Origin: Paeniglutamicibacter antarcticus_C
Lineage (GTDB): Bacteria; Actinomycetota; Actinomycetes; Actinomycetales; Micrococcaceae
Direction of reading: 5' to 3'
DNA length: 64,000 nucleotides
NCBI RefSeq assembly: GCF_039544305.1
Contig: NZ_BAABLK010000027.1
Location: 193,299 to 257,298, forward strand
Shown here: positions 58,320 through 64,000 of the stretch, in pieces
How positions within the stretch are numbered: position 1 is the first letter of the stretch
Layout: each line of letters starts with the position of its first letter
The notes under the pieces: model-generated
The model's database searches: none
What the model saw: the letters and a program-made list of their open reading frames with translations, nothing else
What the model was told of the DNA's origin: nothing
Made by a program: the position numbers and the translations under genes

Positions 58320-60062
58320 TCAGGCCACGGAAATAAGCGGTCGGATGCCCCAATAAGTGTTGCGTCGGGGTTTTCGTTCCGGATCGAGGTGTCCGGGCAT
58401 GATGACATGCGGCAGGCCATCCAGGTCAACCGCCTGGATGTATCCCAAGTGGATCATATGGTGGTGGTAGGTACACGCTGGCAGGCAGTTTTTGACGCTT
58501 GTCCCCCCACCCAAGGACCAGGCTTCACGGTGGTGGAATTCGACGTGTTCCGGAGGCACGGTGCAGCCGGGTACCAAGCATCCGCCGTCTCGCGCCAGCA
58601 CCGCACGTTTCATGTGTGCGGGGAACCTCCGGCTGATCCGTCCCAGGTCCAAGACCTTGCCCTTCCCGTTGAAAACGACGGGCAGGAATTCGCCGTTGCA
58701 CAACAAGGTCCTGGCCATGGGGACCGTTACCGGGTGGCCATGCGTGGTGATTCCGTTGGCCTCGGCCATTTCCAGCAACGACTGCGCGCTGAAATGGACC
58801 ACCAAGGTGGGGGAGGGCAGCCCGGTGGTGCCTTCGCCCGGACCCCGGATCACCGTGTTGGTCCGCAAGAGATTCATCATCGACTGCAGGTGCCGTTGGG
58901 GGACGGTCAATCCATCGATGACCCCTGGGGCCATCGCGTGTTCGTTTGGATTCGGGACGGCCCGTGCGGGATCCGGTCGGAACGAATCTTGGATAGCGAC
59001 GCTCTCCCCGCACTGGCTGCCGTCTTCGGCCTTCGGGGCCAGTGCCCATGCAGGGATGCCCGAGGGCTGTGAACCCAGCCCCGGAAGGAGGTCTTGGGCC
59101 TTGTCGCGATCGGCTGTCGAGGTCCCGGAGCTTGGTGAAATAGGTGATTCATCGAATAGCCTCTCGCGGTCCCCGGCGAGGGTTCGGGGATTATCGGTGG
59201 CCGCGTTCAAGGAGACGACGTACTCCGCATCCAGTGGCGAAAGGACAAGAGAATAGTAGTGTAGGCCGGATTTCTCGCCGCGATAGAACATTCCCGTGTG
59301 TGAGAGCAGTTCGGCAGGATCCGATGCAATGTCCACGACGGGAAAATCGGCGGCCAAGGTCTTGATGAGTTTGGTGGTGACCTTCGACTCCGCCGTGATG
59401 AGTGATTGCGCAACCTGGCGTTCGATATCCCGGGCCGTGCCTATCGGATTGGGGGCATGGGCGATGCGTGGGCGCAGTTCCCTGAGCCGGTGCGCCGCGG
59501 CGATGACTTCTCGGGGCTCTGCATTAGCTGAGGCCAAGGTCTCGGCCAGCAGTTGAAAAACCGCCGGCCGTTGTTCACCGCTTCGGGTGCTTCTCGGTAG
59601 CAACAGGTCTGCCGCTTCCATCCGGTTCCTGGCTTCGAAGATCGAGAGGTGCAGGCTGGCTTGCAGGTAGCCGGCGGTGTCCAGATGGGGCATGCGGCCG
59701 GTGGGAACGGTTTGCGGATCGGCGGGCGGGGTTTGGGAACCAGCGATGAACCCGGCGGGTTCCCGGGTGATTCGGTGGACTTCGTCCAGGGAGTCGGACG
59801 GCAGCTCCTGGACGAGAGCGTGCTGGGCATTCGAGGCCACCAGCAGCTGTTGGTGGCCGGCGGTGCGGTGTGCCGACTCCACCACCTGGACCAACATGGC
59901 TGCCAATACCGGGGAGGTGTTGGTCTGTGCCAAATGTGACACGAGATTGCGCTGCAGCCCGGCCGCAGCCAAGAGCAGACGCATCGCCGTGGTGGTGTCG
60001 AGTTTCTCACGCTCCAGCCCACGGAAGTGGGTAAGGGCCTCAATGGTCTCCTGGAAGTTCAT
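58320..60062 (-). CDS. DUF222 / HNH endonuclease (13E12 repeat family)
   Basis: 580 residues from ATG 60062 (60071 also possible); the frame stays open upstream, but that part is the truB leader. Large DUF222 region (about 30-400) and a C-terminal HNH domain: R-D-G-G-C-L-V-P-G-C near 490, V-E-F-H-H-R-E-A-W near 508, G-G-T-S-V-K-N-C-L-P-A-C-T-Y-H-H near 521. The metal and catalytic His residues are intact. Such proteins occur in many copies in actinobacteria and are sometimes tied to mobile DNA. Role unknown. Confidence 0.85.
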   Translation of the reverse strand: MNFQETIEALTHFRGLEREKLDTTTAMRLLLAAAGLQRNLVSHLAQTNTSPVLAAMLVQVVESAHRTAGHQQLLVASNAQHALVQELPSDSLDEVHRITREPAGFIAGSQTPPADPQTVPTGRMPHLDTAGYLQASLHLSIFEARNRMEAADLLLPRSTRSGEQRPAVFQLLAETLASANAEPREVIAAAHRLRELRPRIAHAPNPIGTARDIERQVAQSLITAESKVTTKLIKTLAADFPVVDIASDPAELLSHTGMFYRGEKSGLHYYSLVLSPLDAEYVVSLNAATDNPRTLAGDRERLFDESPISPSSGTSTADRDKAQDLLPGLGSQPSGIPAWALAPKAEDGSQCGESVAIQDSFRPDPARAVPNPNEHAMAPGVIDGLTVPQRHLQSMMNLLRTNTVIRGPGEGTTGLPSPTLVVHFSAQSLLEMAEANGITTHGHPVTVPMARTLLCNGEFLPVVFNGKGKVLDLGRISRRFPAHMKRAVLARDGGCLVPGCTVPPEHVEFHHREAWSLGGGTSVKNCLPACTYHHHMIHLGYIQAVDLDGLPHVIMPGHLDPERKPRRNTYWGIRPLISVA

Positions 60063-60184
60063 GCCAACCATCGTGGCGCGGTTGGCCCGGTTTCGGGAGG
60101 CACAGCGCGGGAAATGTGGATAACGGATCCAACGGGCGCAGCGCAGAAAAGAAGTCGCTGGAAAATACCTCCAGGGAACCGGCC

Positions 60185-60200
60185 TATACTGGAGGGCGTG
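60185..60200 (+). promoter_or_regulatory. -10 box and ribosome site directly at the truB start
   Basis: TATACT (60185-60190) is a good -10 hexamer and ends only seven bases before the GTG (60198-60200), with GGAGGG between. If used, transcription would begin at or next to the start codon. A matching -35 is not evident. Confidence 0.4.
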
Positions 60201-61109
60201 AAAACAGCACCGCAGAACCCCACCCAAGCCATCGGCTCCGGCCTGGTCATCGTCGACAAACCTGCGGGTTGGACGAGCCACGACGTGGTTGGCCGCACAC
60301 GCAGGCTGGCCGGAACACGCAAGGTGGGACACGCGGGCACCTTGGACCCGATGGCCACCGGCGTACTGGTGCTGGGCATCAACAAGGCAACGCGTCTTTT
60401 GACCTACATCGTGGGCGCCAACAAGACCTACACGGCCACCATCCGGCTGGGCGAGTCAACGATCACCGATGACGCTGAGGGCGAGATCGTGCAAACCCGC
60501 ATCGCCGCGGCACTCACCGAGGAACAGATCCGCGAATCGATCGCCAAGCTCACCGGCGAGATCCAGCAGGTACCCTCCTCGGTCAGCGCCATCAAGGTCA
60601 ACGGGGAACGTTCCTACGCCCGCGTGCGTGCCGGGGAAGAAATGAAGCTTGCTGCCCGGCCGGTGACGATCCACCGCTTTGAGGTCCACGAGATCCGCCG
60701 TGAACGCGGCGGCAAGGTCCAGGACATTGACGTGACGGTCGAGTGCTCCTCGGGCACCTACATCCGCGCACTGGCCCGCGATTTGGGCGAGGACCTGGCC
60801 GTCGGCGGACACCTCAGTGCACTGCGGCGCACCGAGGTCGGCCCGTACACGCTGGATCGGGCGCGCACCCTGGAGCAGCTGGCGAATGATTTCGAGTACC
60901 TGCCGATGGAAGATGCCGCCGATGCACTCTTCATCCGCCGGGACTTGACCGAGCACGAACGCATCGAGCTCTCCTTCGGCCGACGCATCAGCGCCAATGA
61001 GACCGACGAGGTGACCGCGGCGTTCGCCCTGGACGGGACGCTGGTGGCGCTGTTGAAGAACAAGGGCGCCGAGGCCAAGCCCGAACTGGTCTTTGCCACC
61101 GCTTCATAG
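60198..61109 (+). CDS. truB: tRNA pseudouridine-55 synthase
   Basis: Makes pseudouridine 55 in the T loop of tRNA. 303 residues from GTG 60198. V-D-K-P-A-G-W-T-S-H-D near 20, catalytic Asp in G-H-A-G-T-L-D-P-M-A-T-G near 50, K-T-Y-T-A-T-I-R-L-G near 79, and S-G-T-Y-I-R-A-L-A-R-D near 185. A C-terminal PUA-like region follows. In related genomes it lies just after rbfA; here the propeller, MFS and HNH genes intervene. Confidence 0.94.
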   Translation: MKTAPQNPTQAIGSGLVIVDKPAGWTSHDVVGRTRRLAGTRKVGHAGTLDPMATGVLVLGINKATRLLTYIVGANKTYTATIRLGESTITDDAEGEIVQTRIAAALTEEQIRESIAKLTGEIQQVPSSVSAIKVNGERSYARVRAGEEMKLAARPVTIHRFEVHEIRRERGGKVQDIDVTVECSSGTYIRALARDLGEDLAVGGHLSALRRTEVGPYTLDRARTLEQLANDFEYLPMEDAADALFIRRDLTEHERIELSFGRRISANETDEVTAAFALDGTLVALLKNKGAEAKPELVFATAS

Positions 61110-61160
61110 GCGGTTGGCACCCATGCGTGAACAATTGATTCTTAAGGGGTAAATTCCGCC

Positions 61161-61535
61161 GTGGTCGTTGACGGATTTTTTATTGCAGGTTCCATCCTGT
61201 GCGCCGTGGCGGTGCTTCTGGGCGTGCTGGCCACCATCATCCGGACCTATCCCGATGACTTTGCGCTGGTCTCGGTCGCGCTGCTGGAGGTCTTCCTGGT
61301 GGTTTACGGCATTGCCGCGGCTATCCGGCAGGCCGGGGGACAGGGAATCAACGGGGAGCCGTGGGAGTTCTGGGGTTACCTGCTCACCGCGCTGCTGATC
61401 CCGGTGCTGGCGTTCATCTGGGCGGTCACCGATAAATCACGGTGGTCGAACATGGTGCTGGCGGTCTCCGGGGCAATCGTATTTGTGATGTTGTACAGGA
61501 TGGAACAGATTTGGGACGGGGCACTGCCGGCATGA
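61161..61535 (+). CDS. Unknown four-helix membrane protein
   Basis: 124 residues from GTG 61161 with AAGGGGTAA upstream. Four hydrophobic segments (about 5-26, 35-55, 70-90, 95-113). Conserved-looking loop Q-G-I-N-G-E-P-W-E-F-W-G-Y before helix 3. Found near truB in related genera; its role is unknown. Coupled to the next gene by ATGA. Confidence 0.75.
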   Translation: MVVDGFFIAGSILCAVAVLLGVLATIIRTYPDDFALVSVALLEVFLVVYGIAAAIRQAGGQGINGEPWEFWGYLLTALLIPVLAFIWAVTDKSRWSNMVLAVSGAIVFVMLYRMEQIWDGALPA

Positions 61536-62056
61536 GCGAAGCGGAAAAACACCAGGTGAAGCGTTCACGGATCGTCGATGCCGCCTCACGGGGCAAGGGC
61601 AGGAAACCGGCACGCTCCAACGCCGGACGTTCCTCCGGGCTGGGACGGATCATCATCGCCGTCTACGGCGTGCTGGCGCTTTCGGCAACGGTGCGCGCGC
61701 TCTACCAGATCATGCTCGACTTCTCCGCCGCGCCGCTGGCCTACCTGCTCAGCGCGTTGGCTGGGGTCGTGTACATCGTGGCGACGCTCGCGCTGGCATC
61801 GAAGAAGCCCGGCAGCTGGAGGCTGTCCTGGTATGCGGTCGTCTTCGAGCTCATCGGAGTGCTGGTGGTCGGCATGCTGAGCTTCGCGTTGCCCGCGCTC
61901 TTTGCCCACCCGGCGGTGTGGTCGCACTTCGGTTCGGGCTACGGCTACGTGCCACTGGTGCTGCCGGTCATCGGCCTGTGGTGGTTGGCCCGGCACCGCA
62001 TGCCCGTGGAACAGGACGTTGCGCCGACAGTTGACCCCGAGGTCCCGGCAACCTAG
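61532..62056 (+). CDS. Unknown membrane protein coupled to its neighbour
   Basis: 174 residues from ATG 61532, overlapping the previous stop. A basic cytoplasmic N-terminus of about 35 residues (R-G-K-G-R-K-P-A-R-S) precedes four predicted helices, with an acidic tail at the end. The pair 61161/61532 probably forms a small membrane complex (inference). Confidence 0.78.
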   Translation: MSEAEKHQVKRSRIVDAASRGKGRKPARSNAGRSSGLGRIIIAVYGVLALSATVRALYQIMLDFSAAPLAYLLSALAGVVYIVATLALASKKPGSWRLSWYAVVFELIGVLVVGMLSFALPALFAHPAVWSHFGSGYGYVPLVLPVIGLWWLARHRMPVEQDVAPTVDPEVPAT

Positions 62057-62135
62057 GAAACCAGTGCCTCGGCGGGCAACATTGTTCGTGCAGAGCGCCA
62101 GGGCGGACTCGCCTGCCGGTGCTTCGGCGTGCGCT

Positions 62136-63236
62136 TCAAGTTGGACCCAGGATGGCCAGCCGTCCTTCGAGGTGGCGCCGTTCTGCCGGATTGATGGCCA
62201 GGGACAGCGCGGGCGAGGTCCCGGAGCGCATCTTCGATCGGGCCGGATCGGGCAAGAAGTTCACCTCGCGTGGCCCAGTAGGGATAATAGTCTTCCAAGT
62301 CGGTTAATGAATCCAGCAGTCCCAAGCCGTGAAGCGGCGCGTCGGCCATCGAGACCGCGACGGCATGGTTCAGGGCAACGGCCGGTGTGGGCGCTACGGC
62401 GGGAAGAGCCGAATACAGTGAAACGATGCGTGGCCGGTTGGTGGCATCCGTGTTTCCCGGGTGGCAGTGGCATTGGTCGATGGCGCCCTGCGGGGCATAG
62501 GGGCAGGGCTTGCCGCCTCGTAGCGAACGGACACGTACGGCATCGGCCTGCGTGATGAGTTCACGATCCCACAGGGACCGGTCCTGATCGCCAACCAGCA
62601 CCAGGGCTCCGTCGCGGAACCGCGCCGAGGAGCGTGCGCGCGTGTACATTTCGAGCGTCAGCAGGCCAGCTACCCCGTCGTTCTCGGGAACCTGTTCGAA
62701 GAGCCGGATGCAGAGGCGGATCGACTCCTCCATGAACTCGAGCCGGATGCCCTCTGCCGGTCCGCCGGAGAGGGCACCCGCGTTGAAGACCAGATAGAGG
62801 ATTCCCGGCAGCGCCTCGATGCGGTCATCGAGCCGGGCGGGCACCGAGAGGGGGATCCCGGCGCGCTGGATTTTCGCCTTCGCCCGGACGATGCGTTGGG
62901 CCAGCGTCGACTCGGGCAACAACAGTGCACCGGCGATTTGGCTGGTGCTCGATCCGCCAACCAGCCGCAGCGTGAGTGCGACCTAGCTCTCGTGCCCCAG
63001 GGCGGGTTGCTGCCGGCTGGCGGCGGAGCCCGTCGATGGCACGATTGCGCGCAATGGTGTAGATCCACCCCGCGGGATTTCGTGGTTCCCCGGTCCAGCC
63101 CAGTGCCTGAAGAAGCGCGTCCTGGACGGCGTCGTCGGCGATGTCCAGGCCGAACCGCGCCGCAAGGAGGGCGAGCACATGGCCGCTCTGCGCGCGGGCC
63201 AACAAGGGTGACCGCTTCGCGGTGATCGGCGCTCAC
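62136..63236 (-). pseudogene. Decayed ECF sigma factor with C-terminal TPR-like domain (ECF42 type)
   Basis: Reads as a sigma factor only by switching frames. The start is V-S-A-D-H-R-E-A-V-T (GTG 63236); after a frameshift near 63206 region 2 follows (L-L-A-R-A-Q-S-G-H-V, then D-D-A-V-Q-D-A-L and N-P-A-G-W-I-Y-T-I-A-R-N-R-A-I-D). About 60 codons normally between regions 2 and 4 are missing and a TAG stands near 62985. Region 4 then continues (V-A-L-T-L-R-L-V-G-G, I-V-R-A-K-A-K-I). Another frameshift near 62210 precedes the expected end (L-S-L-A-I-N-P-A-E-R-R, stop 62136). Confidence 0.8.
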
Positions 63237-63583
63237 ACCGGGAAGCCTGGCCTCAGCGGGCGCACCTCGTGGCTTCCTGCCGCGCCGGGGATCGCTGCGC
63301 CGATCCCCGGCGCGGCATCCAAATCGAGTACCTCGATGAGGTGCTACCCGCCGAAGACTTCCTTAGTCTCGGCGAAGGGCCCGTCGATGATCGTGCCGGT
63401 GCCACCGAACGGCCGCCGGATCGTCGTGGAGGTTGCGACCGGCTCCAGCTGGCCTGCCCCGAGGATCGAGGCCGCGTGGGTCTGGTTGAACGCTGCCCAG
63501 GGTGCCAAGTGTTCCTGCAAACCGGGGTCCTGGGGCGAAGGCGCCTCGAACTCCTGTGAATAGATCATGATCATGTACTGCAT
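63233..63583 (-). pseudogene. DGPF/YCII-domain protein with premature stop
   Basis: Starts at ATG 63583 with AAGGAG upstream: Y-M-I-M-I-Y-S-Q-E-F and D-G-P-F-A-E-T-K-E-V-F-G-G, typical of DGPF proteins encoded beside ECF42 sigma factors. A TAG at 63344-63346 replaces the usual Tyr after G-G. The same frame then continues normally (L-I-E-V-L-D-L-D-A-A) to TGA at 63233. It would give a 79-residue fragment instead of 116. The 3' end overlaps the sigma start. Confidence 0.82.
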
Positions 63584-63606
63584 GAGAGCTCCTTGTGTTG
63601 TAGGGA

Positions 63607-64000
63607 CTATGCGCCAAAGACGCCGATGATTCCGGCCATCGCCACCACGACGATTAGCCGGTGCCCCATGTCGATGATGAACAAGGATGCGGGTCGTCGC
63701 TCGAATAGGTACTCCACGGTGCCGCGGGCCAACGTGAGGCCGAGCCATCCCAGTGCGCCGCTTGAGGATCCAGACCCCCAGGAATGATCCACCGATCCCC
63801 AGGTGGGCAACGTGTGCGGCGATGCTGAGCACGGCGGCGGTCGTGATCGTGGCCAGGAACGCCACGGGATAAACCCACCCCCTGCGGGGCGGATGCCGGG
63901 TCAAGGCGCGCAGCCCTCCTCCATTGGGCACCCACGACCGGACGTGCGAACCACACGGCTCCGATCCCCATGCCAACGATGGATGCCAGGATAACCGGGA
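63607..64000 (-). pseudogene. DUF1761-like membrane protein, frameshifted and cut by the window end
   Basis: Minus-strand frames combine into one DUF1761-like protein. An N-terminal membrane start (I-G-A-V-W-F-A-R-P) lies near 63960, then V-A-F-L-A-T-I-T-T-A-A-V-L-S-I-A in another frame near 63850, and G-A-L-G-W-L-G-L-T-L-A-R-G followed by F-I-I-D-M-G-H-R-L-I in a third, ending at 63607. At least two frameshifts are needed. The 5' end may lie outside the window. Confidence 0.65.

Noticed and set aside
1..64000. CRISPR arrays, rRNA genes and insertion sequences
   Set aside because: No regularly spaced direct repeats of CRISPR type, no rRNA-like sequence and no transposase gene were seen; the only recombinases are the integrase and the resolvase.

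Overview
The window is high-GC DNA with dense gene packing, frequent GTG and TTG starts, ATGA/GTGA overlaps and actinobacterial gene orders (dxr-rseP-ispG, rimP-nusA-rnpM-infB-rbfA-truB, DUF4439-like gene before rimP). Protein content (TPR protein, DUF222/HNH endonuclease, DUF3039, ECF42-type sigma plus DGPF protein) points to an Arthrobacter-like member of the Micrococcaceae. Genus is inferred from resemblance only; no database search was possible.

Layout: 1-333 is the 3' end of a 2-oxoacid dehydrogenase E2 gene. 563-6004 and 6760-12986 are two consecutive, similarly built peptide ABC transport operons (lipoprotein, hairpin, two permeases, fused double ATPase). 13084-17666 holds scattered metabolic and regulatory genes (GNAT, TetR, acyl-CoA dehydrogenase, TPR, MaoC). 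17663-23329 is a CitAB-type two-component system divergent from a tctCBA tricarboxylate uptake operon. 23473-26102 is dxr-rseP.

26082-37203 is an integrated element of about 11.1 kb that splits the last codons of rseP. It carries a large serine integrase at its left end, a P4/D5-type primase-helicase with a facing array of 10-bp-phased G tracts next to it (candidate origin), HTH proteins, a zinc-motif protein resembling a small terminase, many small unknown proteins, a small resolvase with candidate res sites, a DUF3039 protein and a short minus-strand cassette next to attR. No capsid, portal, tail, relaxase or FtsK/TraG gene is seen, so it looks like a phage-satellite-like or cryptic integrative element. 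The displaced end of rseP (P-V-S-I-F-G-stop) lies just beyond its right end, which allows attB and attP to be rebuilt; both are imperfect palindromes around the same CC dinucleotide.

The host order then resumes: a YciI-like gene, ispG, a DUF4081/GNAT gene, four paralogous lipoprotein genes (two sharing a duplicated promoter), proS and a TSUP permease. 47925-55032 is a DUF4439-like gene followed by the translation cluster rimP-nusA-rnpM-infB-rbfA. The remainder is a secreted beta-propeller protein, an MFS exporter, an HNH endonuclease, truB and two small membrane proteins. The right edge (62136-64000) is a run of three decayed genes: an ECF42-type sigma factor, its DGPF partner and a DUF1761 protein.
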